In this document: one piece after another, positions 8,006-19,500 of the stretch
How the letters are laid out: each line of letters starts with the position of its first letter
Numbering within the stretch: position 1 is the first letter of the stretch
Origin: an uncultured Prevotellaceae bacterium
Lineage (GTDB): Bacteria; Bacteroidota; Bacteroidia; Bacteroidales; Bacteroidaceae
NCBI GenBank assembly: GCA_900316445.1
Contig: ONCZ01000019.1
Location: 42,710-106,709 of the forward strand
Direction of reading: 5' to 3'
DNA: 64,000 nt
Position numbers and translations under genes: made by a program
The notes under the pieces: generated by a model
Databases searched by the model: none
Told to the model about the DNA's origin: nothing
The model's input: only the letters and a program-made list of their open reading frames with translations

Positions 8006-10327
8006 ATGTTACAGAGCAAGGATCACCTGGAGATAGACATTGAGGGTAGAAAAGGTACTGCTAAGCTGTTCATTTATCCTCAGACTTCAAATGCGAAATT
8101 GTTTGAAGATGATGAGCAGCTATATGGCAAAGCAAGATACCAATTGGTAGAAGGCAATACATATGTCTACGAATTCTCTGGTCCTAACGAGCAGACATCA
8201 CTACAATTCAGTAAAGAAGACGAAATCGTAACATTCCATCCAAATAGAAAGACTCACAAAAGTGAAGGAACTTTCAAAACAGGCATTAATGTAGGTCAGC
8301 TTTCCCTTATAATTATTGATAAGAATACTGACGAGGAATATAGTAAACTAAGGCTGGAAATTCAAAGCACAAAGGTCGACTACGATAAGGATTACCAGTT
8401 GATGCTTGATGAGATTGCGGAATACTACACAGATCTTGTATTGCAACAGGGTTCTCCTGTTACCCAACATTTGGAGGTAGACGAGAATTGTTCTCCAGAA
8501 ACCTTGTACCAGCGTTTTTCTTTTGTTCATTCCATTATCGATAGCGAAGCTTTCTCTGAGGCTATTCATAAGATTATGACCAGTCCTATTCGTAAATGGA
8601 AAGATGCCTATGTTCAAAGAGACATAACTGCCATTCGTCGGCTTTCGAGAAAGAACATACGTCAAATGGCCTCAGATCCTGATAGAATACCCTTATCCCA
8701 TCCTATGAGAAACGGTCTCTGCAGCGTACCACGTAGTTTGGAAGTCGAATACAAGAAAGATACTACTGACAACATTGAAAACCAATTTGTCAAGTTCGTC
8801 CTGCATATGTTCTCTTCTTTCTGCTCTGATATCAGTAAACTATCTAACGCATCTGAGAGACTCAAGGAAGAAGCACATTACACAATCGAAAGGATATCAT
8901 CTTATCTTGAGAGCCAGTTTTTCAGAAAGATATCCATGCCCTCTCATCTGAATATGAACAGCCCAGTACTACAAAGGAAAGAGGGCTATCGAGAAGTATT
9001 ACAAGCCTGGCTGCTTTTTGATCTGGCAGCGAAACTTAATTGGACAGGTGGAGATGACATTTACGAGGCTGGCAAAAAGAATGTTGCAACGTTATACGAA
9101 TACTGGCTCTTCTTCAAACTTTTGGAACTGGTTAGCGAGTTCTTCAATATCGCACCAGAGGAGAAAGCCAACCTTGTGACTTCAGATCCAGACCATATCA
9201 ACTTGAATATTGTTCAAGGAAAGACGCAGATGATACGAGGTCAACAAGAAACGTATTCAAGACTGCTTAATGTCGCTTTCTATTATAATAGGATATTCTA
9301 CAAGGTTTCAGAAAAGGACGATCCAATTCACAAAGCAGGTAGTTGGACAATGACTATGCGGCCTGATTACACACTTTCTCTTTGGCCAGGAAACATATCA
9401 GAGGAAGAAGCGGAGAGACAAGAACTCATCGTTCATATACATTTTGATGCCAAATATCGCCTGAACAAGATCATGCTTGAGGACTCTGATACAGGAACTG
9501 ATACAGACTCTGAGTTAAAGGAAGAAAAGAAACAGCAAGAACTCAACATCTACAAACGAGGCGATCTATTAAAAATGCATGCCTATAAAGATGCCATCCG
9601 CAGAACGAGTGGTGCTTATGTTTTGTATCCGGGAGAAGAGAACAGAGAGTTGAGGGGCTTCCATGAAATAATACCAGGATTAGGAGCATTCAGAATTCGC
9701 CCAGCATATTGGCAAGAAGACTCTCTGTATCTCAAGCAGTTCCTGGCAGAAGTAAAAGCACATCTATTGGACAGAACATCAGACAGAGAAAAATTGTCAT
9801 ATTATGAATACGACATCCACCGCCAAACAAAGAGTAACATGGTTATGGAAAAACTTCCAGAATCAGAAGGCAAGAATAGAGGATTTATGCCTGATGAGAC
9901 TTATGTTTTGCTTGGCTATTTCAGGGACAAAGAGCATCTTAAATGGATTCAAGATCACAACCTATTCAATAGTAGAGCGGGGATAAGAAAAGGCACCGTT
10001 GCTGTATCTCCAGAAATTGCAACAGCAAAATACATTCTACTTCATGATAGTCACAGTGAAGCTTACTTATATAAGTTATTAGCGGGAGGTCCGATGGTGT
10101 ATGCATACGAAGACATGAAAGCCTCCTCCTACCCATATGATCCTGCTCAAGAGAAAAAAGACCAGAAAAAGACATATCTTGTCTTTCAGCTGAGCAAGAG
10201 AGATATAGAGCCTGAGTTCCTAAAGTACAAGTGGAATCCCCACGACATTCCGCAGTTACATGGAAAAAATGCCACTAGACTGACCGCTATTAAGTTGACA
10301 GAGTTAATGAGATTTGCCAAGACTTAA
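8006..10327 (+). CDS. McrC-like DUF2357 protein with PD-(D/E)XK nuclease
   Basis: A 773-residue partner of the McrB-like protein. The N-terminal half resembles DUF2357 (beta-rich start with IEGRKGTAKLFIYP, then a helical region). The C-terminal part carries a restriction-type core: P453-D454 (MRPDYTLSLWPG) and D481-A-K483 (HIHFDAKYR), followed by a helical RGDLLKMHAYKDAI segment and the strand GAYVLYPGEEN typical of DUF2357/DUF524 nucleases. It would supply the DNA-cleaving activity. The 3-nt gap to the upstream gene indicates co-translation. The gene ends before a perfect hairpin shared with the convergent operon. It is longer than classical McrC (about 350 aa), like other DUF2357 family members. 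Confidence 0.85.
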   Translation: MLQSKDHLEIDIEGRKGTAKLFIYPQTSNAKLFEDDEQLYGKARYQLVEGNTYVYEFSGPNEQTSLQFSKEDEIVTFHPNRKTHKSEGTFKTGINVGQLSLIIIDKNTDEEYSKLRLEIQSTKVDYDKDYQLMLDEIAEYYTDLVLQQGSPVTQHLEVDENCSPETLYQRFSFVHSIIDSEAFSEAIHKIMTSPIRKWKDAYVQRDITAIRRLSRKNIRQMASDPDRIPLSHPMRNGLCSVPRSLEVEYKKDTTDNIENQFVKFVLHMFSSFCSDISKLSNASERLKEEAHYTIERISSYLESQFFRKISMPSHLNMNSPVLQRKEGYREVLQAWLLFDLAAKLNWTGGDDIYEAGKKNVATLYEYWLFFKLLELVSEFFNIAPEEKANLVTSDPDHINLNIVQGKTQMIRGQQETYSRLLNVAFYYNRIFYKVSEKDDPIHKAGSWTMTMRPDYTLSLWPGNISEEEAERQELIVHIHFDAKYRLNKIMLEDSDTGTDTDSELKEEKKQQELNIYKRGDLLKMHAYKDAIRRTSGAYVLYPGEENRELRGFHEIIPGLGAFRIRPAYWQEDSLYLKQFLAEVKAHLLDRTSDREKLSYYEYDIHRQTKSNMVMEKLPESEGKNRGFMPDETYVLLGYFRDKEHLKWIQDHNLFNSRAGIRKGTVAVSPEIATAKYILLHDSHSEAYLYKLLAGGPMVYAYEDMKASSYPYDPAQEKKDQKKTYLVFQLSKRDIEPEFLKYKWNPHDIPQLHGKNATRLTAIKLTELMRFAKT

Positions 10328-10350
10328 ACGATCTGAGATGAGAGACAAAT

Positions 10351-10376
10351 AATGGGAGCATGTAGATGCTCCCATT
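10351..10376. terminator. Bidirectional terminator between convergent defence operons
   Basis: A perfect 11-bp stem: AATGGGAGCAT (10351-10361), loop GTAG, ATGCTCCCATT (10366-10376). It sits 24 nt after the nuclease stop on one side and 7 nt from the helicase stop on the other, so it can end both transcripts. It lacks a long T-run, but the hairpin is strong. Confidence 0.8.
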
Positions 10377-10382
10377 ATCTAT

Positions 10383-13300
10383 TTATTGAATTATATCATC
10401 ATCGTCATCAACGTCCCCTTGCTGTTCAGTTTGAGTCTCCTGACGATTTTCTGGTTGAGTAATCGGAATATTATCCAAATGCACGACATCATTAGAGAAA
10501 TCAGAACGCAGAACTCTGAAAGTATTATACCATTGAATATTGTTTGGATCGCAATCATTGGGAAGTAAATCTTCTACGACTTTATTTACATTCCACAATG
10601 GATGATAAATAACTTTATATCCATTAGCTCTTCTTAAAACAGGATCTATTTGTGGCTCTAGGAAAGAATTCGGATCCTGAAATCTGAGTTTCTTTGCACA
10701 TGTTGAGAGGATGTTATCGTAATCTTTTAATTCCTCAAATTCTTTTCTACTAGCCGGAGAGAAGCCAAAATCATATGAATCATCAAGCATCAAGCGTAAA
10801 ATGCCTACACCCATGCGCCAATCAAGGACATGATGAAAGCCTCTGTTATTATAAGCTAACAAACAATCCTGACATGCTGTCAAGCAACTTTTCCGATGAT
10901 CCTCTGTCAACAAAGACTGCATGAAGCATTTATCTCTAGGAGTCTTCAATTCGTCAAATGTGTCAAAATTAACGATCTTGGTTATCAAGTCATGTAAGTG
11001 ATCATTCCGATATAGATAGCTTACAATACCCGCACCATTAGCTAAGGCATCGCTCAGATAAATCACAGGCCACCCATTTGGGCCATCGATCTTTTCTGTA
11101 ATTTCAATTTCCTCTGGTTGAACATCAAGCGTATCCGCCAAAGCCCTCTGGAGCAAGAATGCTGCGGAATAGAAAGCAGCGCGAATAGCGCTCTTATTAC
11201 CATTTTGGATAGAAAGATTAAGAACATCTGGACATGACTGTAACTCTAGTTTTATCATCTCTGTCGTTTTCTTTGATCCCAAAGCGATGTCTAGAGTATT
11301 TATATTGCCAGTTGACTTAATTCTGCTAACTCCGTCATGATCTGTCTGATAAAATCTAAAATTAGTCAGATCATTATCCCTGTTTCCTAGGGGATAACCA
11401 ACTCCGCCTCTGTGATACGTTCCTGTATAGAAATTTCCATTATTACTATTGACATGCCAGATAGTTGGATCTTCACTAAATCCTAATTCATATAATGTAA
11501 TAGTCACATTGTTTACCTTCTTAGGATTATTCCTTGGTTCTTCATCTGGGTTCGTGTTTTCATTTGCATATAGTTCACATTGAACAAAACTACTTCCTTT
11601 ATCATTGTTCTCAACAGGAGTACCTTTGTTTTCTTTAATATCTAATGAACGATATGCTTGTGGAATCACAATTAACTTTTGGTGATCACCCAATGGGATG
11701 CTAGCGGCATCAACGTCTTCTGGAGCCTCTATAATACCAGTTATCTCCCTATCTTGATCGTCATATGATATTATGTAACGATCAGCTAGTGCATCCCCAT
11801 CAGGATTAAAGAAAGAGGGTCGATTATCTTCTGCTTCTTCTTTGATGGGAACCGTAAGAGCCTCTACACGATATTTACCTTTGTCTTTTGTTTTTTCTGA
11901 TCCTGGTGCAAATTCAGAAATAGCCATCTCAGAAGAACGATCTATGCTTCTCACTTTATGATTTGCGAAATCCAAACCATGATAAAAGTTTCTTGAGTCA
12001 GAAGGCATACCATACATCGGGAGGAATCCATTTTCAGCCAAATAACATGCTAGTCCTTTCTCCAGATCACTTGTTTTCTTAACAACATTATCAATTTGAC
12101 CTATCATTTTTTCTTTAATCCAAATTATGAGTGCATCTAAATCTGCTTGAATGATAATCTCCGAATTAAACTGATCAAAATAACGACGAACTATCTTTTC
12201 AATTATATCATTATTGTTCTCTTGAATAAACGCAGCGAGTCTAGCCTTATTATCGTCCCATTCGGAGATTTTGCCAAATTCTCCAGATGTGTCAAGTAAA
12301 TGATAATCATAATCCAAATCCCTGAAAGCTTCGTGAAGTAAATCCTTCACTATTACCCTCTTCATGATTGCAGTCTTCATCTTTGTAGTTCCGTCAGTAT
12401 CATGATACGGTGCTAAAGAAAGTTTAGGAGTTGCAGGTATACCTCCCACCATCTCGTCTGTTGCTTTTTTATAATAGTAGACATCATGGCTACGCCCGCG
12501 ACAGAATGTGAAGGCTGCAGAATATGCCTGATTTCGACGACCTCCTCGTCCAACACGCTGCTGATAATTATAACGAGTTGGGGGCATGTTGCCTTGGAAA
12601 ATAGCTTGAAGGCTTCCGATATCAACACCTACTTCCATTGTGGTTGTAACACATACCATATCTATTGGTTTTGTCATTCTATAACCATCATTATCTTCCA
12701 ATATCAGGTCTTTAAACTCTCTTAACCTCGTTTGAATATCATCTGTTTGTCCTGATAGTTCCTCCGTATGTAAACGACGAGGTTTCTTCTTTTCTTCAAG
12801 AATATCAAACGAGATATAATGCTTACGCAATTCTTCGAGAGATACATAATATTTGTTTCTATCTTCTGGAGATACAGACTCTTTCTCAGAAAGGCCCTTC
12901 AGTGGTTTTAAGCAACTTATACTAGTGCAAAAGCCGAAACCTTTATTAGGATGTACGCGACCACAATATGGACATCTGATATATTCTGGATCGGTCATTT
13001 TCTTAAAAGACAACTTTCCTAAATCCAATGTCAATGTAGCAGTATTACCTTCACCTCTACCACAGAATCTCCTAACAAAATTTGTTGTAGCTTTGCCCAA
13101 AATGACTTCATCACCACCATTTTTTTCTACAAACTTTTTAATCACCTTTTTAATAGAGTATTTTAGTTCGTCATAGGTAGTTGCGACATCACCATCTTCA
13201 TTACTCGGATAATAATAGTTATCGCCCAACACTCTAATAAAAGCATCAACAAAATCATACACTTCAATGGTTTGAGGCAAGATGTTTCTTAATTGCTGAT

Positions 13301-16300
13301 ACTCTACAGATTGAGTTGTTGCATCATTTCTAGTACAACAAATATAACCAATACCAGCATCTAACACACTAACACCCATATATTTGCCAAAAGAATTTGC
13401 AAATACCGCGTTAATCAATTGAGTTTTAATTTGATACTTATAGTTATCACTGTCATAAAAATCCGGTCTATCTTTCAGACATGCATTTTCGAAATCGTAT
13501 GCATCACTCCAATGATGCATTATTTCTTGATTAGCCTCACTTTTATACCATTGATATTTATATGCTTCACCTGCGGGATTTATTCCTTTTTCCAACAGTT
13601 TTCTAACCAAAGTACCACTAAAGACATTTTGTGTATCTACCAAATCGGATAGTCTTATATATGGACTATTGTACTGATCCAAATTATCGCCTAATAATAT
13701 AGCTGTAGCTATATTTCTTGCATTTCTATTCGTAAACGTATGAGTAACATCGTCCAATATAGCCATAGAATTTATTTGTGGGTTATCGTTTCTTAACCTC
13801 TCTATATGTTGATTGATGTTAAGAACAATATTACTCGTTTCATTAACACATTCAACAAACAACATACGAACCATATCGCGATAATGTTCCTTTTCTATTC
13901 CAAGAGCTTGCTTGGCTGCATCTTCACGACTATCAGAGAAACCAATTAGTTTAGCTGATTTGTCATCCAACTGGTACAACAATTCTTTACTAAGGATCTG
14001 ATTACTTCTATCAATACCAGTTCGGAAGCTACGGATAGGAGAATTAGTATATTTGCGATTTGTATAATTCTGATGACAATGTGGACATGTGCAAGGAGTT
14101 GCAAATATTTTTGATTGAAAGGATTCTTCCAATTCTTTATCTTGTTTTTTCTTTCTGTTATATTGCTTCACCTTGTAAATAAACCCAGGTATACCATATT
14201 GACTTATTTCTGCTTTCAGAGAACCACCTTGTATTTTTGATTGATTCTCAGGAGTGAAATCTCCTGTCAAAGCATTTAAATATCCTGGTTCCCATTGAGC
14301 CCAACCATGAGTAGTTTCATATCCATTATCACCATCACTGATTTGAACGACATGATCCTCTGCGCCTATCCTTACATCGCCACCCACAAGACCAACCGAA
14401 CTAGTAATGTCATGAGGCCAAAATAAAGCATAATCATGATAGTTCTTATTTTGAACCATGGGGGTAGGATTAAAGTTCGGTATCTGATCCAAAGATGGAT
14501 AGTTTAACGTTAATGAGACCTTACCTCCATCATTTTTTCGCCGATTGCCTCCAATAAACAATTGACCACAGTTTTCGCATCGAAGTAATTCAAGTATTTT
14601 TCTTCCGTTAGGTCCCACCTCATCTGCAATATATGAAAGACTGCTTACTGGTGGTTGGGGCGTATTAACTGTTGGTTGTAATTCTCCCCATAAACCCTCT
14701 ACGTATTTGAAGAACTTATGGAATCTGAATCGCGGTAATTTGTGATTATTCTTAAGTTCAGGAATAGAATCTATAAAACCTCTAAAGATCAGAAATCCAC
14801 GAAGAGCCTCTTCGTTATCGTCAAATAATTCTCTCTGAAGAGCACTCTTAGCAATTGGACGAATCGACCCATCTGTATTTTGTGGCATCTTGACATAAAA
14901 ATCATGGAACATCTGACCTTGATATTGATCCACAAATGGGACAATATCATTACATTCGAAATGTGTTTGGACGAAATTGTTGACTATTCCTAAACGACGA
15001 TCATAGATTCTCTGAATTTGATCCGTGTCATCATCATTTACATCCTTATCGAGGGCTGCAAAGTTCTCATGAGTGAACTCAGCAAAATACGTATAATTGA
15101 TATTTAATTCATTATTATTGATACCATAATAGTTACTACCAGATTGTACATTGAACGCAGGAGTTCCATCCGCATTATAAACGCCAAAGAATTCTTCCAA
15201 ATATTTTTGTGTATCAGTCTCATTTCCTAAAGATGCAGAAGAAGCAAGGATCTTTAATTGAGGATTTGGTCTGCCATTAACAACAGGCTCCAAATCTAAT
15301 GCTTTATATAGCATACGAAGCAAACATGCAACTTCGCTACCAGCTGTACCACGATAAAGATGGAGCTCATCGACAACAATATGGAAGATTCTATTCTGTT
15401 TAGCCATTTCTCTCTGATCTTCTGGAAGATCTTCTGCTGCCAACCATTTTCTCGTTTGGTCGAAAATAGGCTCCTCCGCCTTTCTCATTAACATGATACT
15501 AAGCATTGATGTATTTGTGATCATGATATCAGGTGCCCATCGTTGCATATCCCAGCGAGTGACCATCTCACTTGTGGTTCTATTTCCTCCTAGTCTTGGT
15601 GAGATGTAAAGTGCATCTTTCCTATCTTGATGAGTCTGCACATATTTCAATATATTCAGATAATTCTGATTCATAGTAGTAAGCCTGCGAGCTACGTCAC
15701 CTTTCTTTTTATTGAAAGTATTTTGTGAAATAACCTCCTTGTCAACAGACTCTTGAAGCAAATGATAATTCTTAGGTGCAATAGTTGCCCCATTATAACT
15801 ACCGAAATAGATACGATTCCCATTAAATTCTTCATCCATAAACTCACGCACTTCATCGCTATCGAGCGCTTCACGAAGGCGAGCCATCTGATCTTCAACA
15901 AGAGCGTTCATTGGATACATTATCAGAGCTCTTATACCCTGTGGACGCATTTCACCCTGTCGCTGGCATGGTGCATATAAACCCTTATGCGGAAGATACC
16001 AATCCACCTTATTGACGACATGAGCCCACTTTTCTGTTTTTGCCTCTTTAAAAATATCTGCTAATAGAGGTAGTAAAAACGACTCTGTCTTTCCAGAACC
16101 TGTACCAGATGTAATGACTGTATTCTTAAAAGCCAAAGCCTCGCCATTGTCTCCAATTCCTGAGAATGCCTTCTGCATCATGCCAATCTGATGACCATGA
16201 GGTAAAAATTGTGCCATCAGCCCTCGCATCAATCCCTGTGAAACGAATTTCTCAAAAAACGATCTTGAAACATCTCCATCTCCGAAAGAATTGCCAAACA

Positions 16301-16535
16301 AAGTCACTAAATCGTCCATCGTACTTATTCCCTCTGCAGGCGAATACTCTGGCAGCAATTCAATATAGGGTTCCTTACTCATGTTTGTATCAGAAGTGAG
16401 GAGAGTCATTCGATCATCATTTAGACTAGTATTCTCTAACTTGAATGCAGCCCTAAAATAGCGACTATAATCTTCTTCTATTTTCTTAAATGCCCCAATG
16501 GGGTCAGAACTGAACAAATGCTCAAACTTTTCCAT
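10383..16535 (-). CDS. Giant DUF1998-type SF2 helicase, DruE-like
   Basis: A 2050-residue superfamily 2 helicase. Q-like segment HGHQIGMMQKAF near 113-124; Walker A TSGTGSGKTES 142-152; motif Ia MYPMNALVEDQ 206-216; DELH box 389-392; ASSASLG 431-437; a GFSDSREDAAKQ segment 865-876; motif V TTTMEVGVDIG 1297-1307; motif VI QQRVGRGGRR 1325-1334. Zinc-ribbon-like Cys pairs lie at CENC 653-656, CTCPHC 815-820 and 1188-1209. The C-terminal DUF1998-type region includes ALANGAGIVSYLY and the cluster C1884, C1888, C1891 (ACQDCLLAY). This order matches DruE of Druantia and related DISARM/MrfA-type helicases. It is the last gene of a four-gene operon, 9 nt after the 1101-aa protein. It probably translocates on DNA during anti-phage defence. 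The acidic tail (VDDDDDIIQ) is notable. Other Druantia components are not recognised. Confidence 0.85.
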   Translation of the reverse strand: MEKFEHLFSSDPIGAFKKIEEDYSRYFRAAFKLENTSLNDDRMTLLTSDTNMSKEPYIELLPEYSPAEGISTMDDLVTLFGNSFGDGDVSRSFFEKFVSQGLMRGLMAQFLPHGHQIGMMQKAFSGIGDNGEALAFKNTVITSGTGSGKTESFLLPLLADIFKEAKTEKWAHVVNKVDWYLPHKGLYAPCQRQGEMRPQGIRALIMYPMNALVEDQMARLREALDSDEVREFMDEEFNGNRIYFGSYNGATIAPKNYHLLQESVDKEVISQNTFNKKKGDVARRLTTMNQNYLNILKYVQTHQDRKDALYISPRLGGNRTTSEMVTRWDMQRWAPDIMITNTSMLSIMLMRKAEEPIFDQTRKWLAAEDLPEDQREMAKQNRIFHIVVDELHLYRGTAGSEVACLLRMLYKALDLEPVVNGRPNPQLKILASSASLGNETDTQKYLEEFFGVYNADGTPAFNVQSGSNYYGINNNELNINYTYFAEFTHENFAALDKDVNDDDTDQIQRIYDRRLGIVNNFVQTHFECNDIVPFVDQYQGQMFHDFYVKMPQNTDGSIRPIAKSALQRELFDDNEEALRGFLIFRGFIDSIPELKNNHKLPRFRFHKFFKYVEGLWGELQPTVNTPQPPVSSLSYIADEVGPNGRKILELLRCENCGQLFIGGNRRKNDGGKVSLTLNYPSLDQIPNFNPTPMVQNKNYHDYALFWPHDITSSVGLVGGDVRIGAEDHVVQISDGDNGYETTHGWAQWEPGYLNALTGDFTPENQSKIQGGSLKAEISQYGIPGFIYKVKQYNRKKKQDKELEESFQSKIFATPCTCPHCHQNYTNRKYTNSPIRSFRTGIDRSNQILSKELLYQLDDKSAKLIGFSDSREDAAKQALGIEKEHYRDMVRMLFVECVNETSNIVLNINQHIERLRNDNPQINSMAILDDVTHTFTNRNARNIATAILLGDNLDQYNSPYIRLSDLVDTQNVFSGTLVRKLLEKGINPAGEAYKYQWYKSEANQEIMHHWSDAYDFENACLKDRPDFYDSDNYKYQIKTQLINAVFANSFGKYMGVSVLDAGIGYICCTRNDATTQSVEYQQLRNILPQTIEVYDFVDAFIRVLGDNYYYPSNEDGDVATTYDELKYSIKKVIKKFVEKNGGDEVILGKATTNFVRRFCGRGEGNTATLTLDLGKLSFKKMTDPEYIRCPYCGRVHPNKGFGFCTSISCLKPLKGLSEKESVSPEDRNKYYVSLEELRKHYISFDILEEKKKPRRLHTEELSGQTDDIQTRLREFKDLILEDNDGYRMTKPIDMVCVTTTMEVGVDIGSLQAIFQGNMPPTRYNYQQRVGRGGRRNQAYSAAFTFCRGRSHDVYYYKKATDEMVGGIPATPKLSLAPYHDTDGTTKMKTAIMKRVIVKDLLHEAFRDLDYDYHLLDTSGEFGKISEWDDNKARLAAFIQENNNDIIEKIVRRYFDQFNSEIIIQADLDALIIWIKEKMIGQIDNVVKKTSDLEKGLACYLAENGFLPMYGMPSDSRNFYHGLDFANHKVRSIDRSSEMAISEFAPGSEKTKDKGKYRVEALTVPIKEEAEDNRPSFFNPDGDALADRYIISYDDQDREITGIIEAPEDVDAASIPLGDHQKLIVIPQAYRSLDIKENKGTPVENNDKGSSFVQCELYANENTNPDEEPRNNPKKVNNVTITLYELGFSEDPTIWHVNSNNGNFYTGTYHRGGVGYPLGNRDNDLTNFRFYQTDHDGVSRIKSTGNINTLDIALGSKKTTEMIKLELQSCPDVLNLSIQNGNKSAIRAAFYSAAFLLQRALADTLDVQPEEIEITEKIDGPNGWPVIYLSDALANGAGIVSYLYRNDHLHDLITKIVNFDTFDELKTPRDKCFMQSLLTEDHRKSCLTACQDCLLAYNNRGFHHVLDWRMGVGILRLMLDDSYDFGFSPASRKEFEELKDYDNILSTCAKKLRFQDPNSFLEPQIDPVLRRANGYKVIYHPLWNVNKVVEDLLPNDCDPNNIQWYNTFRVLRSDFSNDVVHLDNIPITQPENRQETQTEQQGDVDDDDDIIQ

Positions 16536-16544
16536 AATCTATAA

Positions 16545-19500
16545 TTATAAGATGATTAATGATTCACGTTTAAAGGTGTCTTTTGAGGGATTCGGGAATA
16601 GACTCTCGTTAAGAACCCTTGAGTCAAGAAGTTTTTCTCCTTTGTAATAATTGAGATGACCATCTTCTTTCTTCCATTCGCCAAATATAAAAGAAGATAA
16701 TACTTCATTCATATTACCCTTTATTTCATACAACACATCTTTTTTCAGATCTACATAATATGCACTGGATTTATGACCAATAGCGATTCTCTTTCCTTCT
16801 TTATATAAAACAAGGTAAATGTTTCGCCTAATATTCGTATCAGTTTCTGAAAACCAATACTCCATTTGATACTTTTCACAACCAATTCTATTCCTTATCA
16901 AGCACACATCATCTTCCGTAGATTTCATTTTTTCGGCAAATAGATTTGCGCGGTTTTCAGAATATAGCTCATAATAATCCATAATAGTATAATAATTATT
17001 CGTCTTATTACCACATACAAAAGCTTTCTTTTTCGTGGGCAATCCACAGTTCATGAGATACAATGAGCGGCGAATGATCATAGGTAAAGAGACCTTTGCT
17101 TGTATAAATAAATTGTTAGTATCAAGAACAGCTATTATCCCAGTCTGAAGACTCACGCAATATAGTATAGCCCAAGGTATCAATGATTTATCAAGATGTG
17201 CAAATAACTGACCCTCTTTTTCAATATACCAATGTGTATTATGCCTATTCTTATCTTTTCGAATTCTCGGTAATAAAGGATTTTGAGTGGGTTCCAATTG
17301 CAAATCAGATTCGGATTCTCTAGAAAAAACAAACATCTTAAAAGCCTCAGAAACCGTAGCACTTTGACTTAGTAAAGAAGAAGCCATATCTTGTTCATAG
17401 AGTACATCACATTGGTGGTGATAGTTCTTAAGGAATGCGTTCGCATCAAAGTGAAATTGCAATAGAATCATTGGTGGGAGGATGCCTTTGTAATAATCAT
17501 CAAGGTCAAACACCTTTTTGTACATCTTAACATTATTATCTCTGCAAAATTCCATCAAATCAAGCATGAATTTTCTTGTATAACAACCCGTCAATAAAAT
17601 GTTAGAGCATCCAGTACTGAGCGAGGGTGGCATTTTTGTAAACGCGGGGGGGATAATTTGGCATGTACCTCTACTATGATCTAAGTTAACATAACCGGCT
17701 GTTTCTAGAAGTCTTTTTACATTCTTAATATAATCTTTATGCTGTGTTTCAATACCAAGCCTTAGTGCTGCATAACTTAAAATATCTTTGAATCTGTCAT
17801 TTGATAATTCTACTTTATTATTATCATAGCAACAAGCAGCAAGAAGATTAACCAAGTACATATCATCAGCAATACCTGTATATTCATCATGCTTTCGTAA
17901 ATATGATACTTTATATGTGGGTGAGGTGGCATTATCTATTCTGTTGCCACAAATTGCATATTGATTATTATCGAAAGATAAACGCCCCAAGGAATCATAT
18001 TTATATAGTTTTTCTACATCATAACAGATATTTTGTCCACAGATTTCAAAACTAGAAACATGCTCAACATTATTAGGAAGTTCAAGTTTTATATTTACCT
18101 TCAATCCTTCAGTTATAGGGGTGTTATCTGGTAAATCTATTATTAGCTTATTCTTGTGAATAATTGATCTGTAGTTATCACAGATGTCGGCTTTTTGATA
18201 ATCAACAAGAGATAAATATATTAATAGATTATCATTATCAAAGCTCTCCGGCATTTCAAAACAGGGAAGAGATTGGATAAAATACTTTCCATCTTTATTG
18301 GTGATGCCTGATTTCCTGATAATAGATTTCGAAGCTATAATTGGATTCTCATTATTAATGTTTTGTTCTTCTGTGTAATATTGTCCATTTAGTGTTCTGG
18401 TTGAGTAATAAACAACCCATTTCTTCCCAAAAATACCTTGGGTTCTTTCTATAGGATTTTTACGAATTTCATTATCGTTTTCTTCACACCACGCTTCGAA
18501 TTTCTGCATTACTTCATCTGAGTTTTTAACAAGTATCAAATAACTATTTGCAGGCCTAATAATACGAGTTTGAATATATAACGTATGATAGTATTCATAT
18601 AAAAAAACAACATCATCAATAGGCAATGACTTGATATTGCATTCTTCATTCTTAAGTGTATAAGATTTGATTTCAATTGGCTTATCCCCTTTTACCTTTA
18701 CAAAGTTGATATTGTATATATCGATAGCGTCTGATGTTCCTTCCTTAATTTCAAATTCTTCAGAAACAATTGCTTGATGTACATCTGTCATGAGTTGAAT
18801 AGAAGGATTCCCTTCTTCATAATCTTCTGGAATAGAATAGGCTAATACGAAAACACCTTTAATCTTCGTTTGTTTATAATCGTCGGTTCTCTTCCTCTCC
18901 TCCAAATTTTCAACGTATTCATCATAGTTGAAATCATCAACAATAGCTTGTATTTTTCTTGCATATATACCTCTGTAATCCTCATTTGTTAAACAACGGT
19001 GGAGAATGTCGCTGAGTTCATTGTTATATCTAGTTCTTTCAAGTTGTCTTGACAGTCTGCCGACAATTTCTGTAAAAGAAATATAGTCTTTTATTCTCCA
19101 GATACCTGACTTATATATGGCGTCATTTATTTTGTTTCGAAGAGGTGCCGACAAAGGTAGATGATATTTTATCTTGCCTGCATAAGGTTCAGAAGCAAAT
19201 ACAGTAGCATCTTTATCAAATAATTCATTGAGTTTGGCAATGGATTTCCATAGCTCGTCAACATATATTCTTGATGCTGGTTTGATCGTAGGTAAATTAT
19301 CCCATTGTTGAGTATCTCCATTATCAAATTTTATGATCAAATAGACAACAATCGCAAAGTATGGTAGTCTTTGCAATATGGCTTTTCCATCTTTTATTTC
19401 AATTTTATTATTCTCATTCTTTTTATAATATTTTAGATCTTTTACATGATTGGCAACTGCAAGTATATCAGATCTATCTTTCACACATGTATTTAACTGA

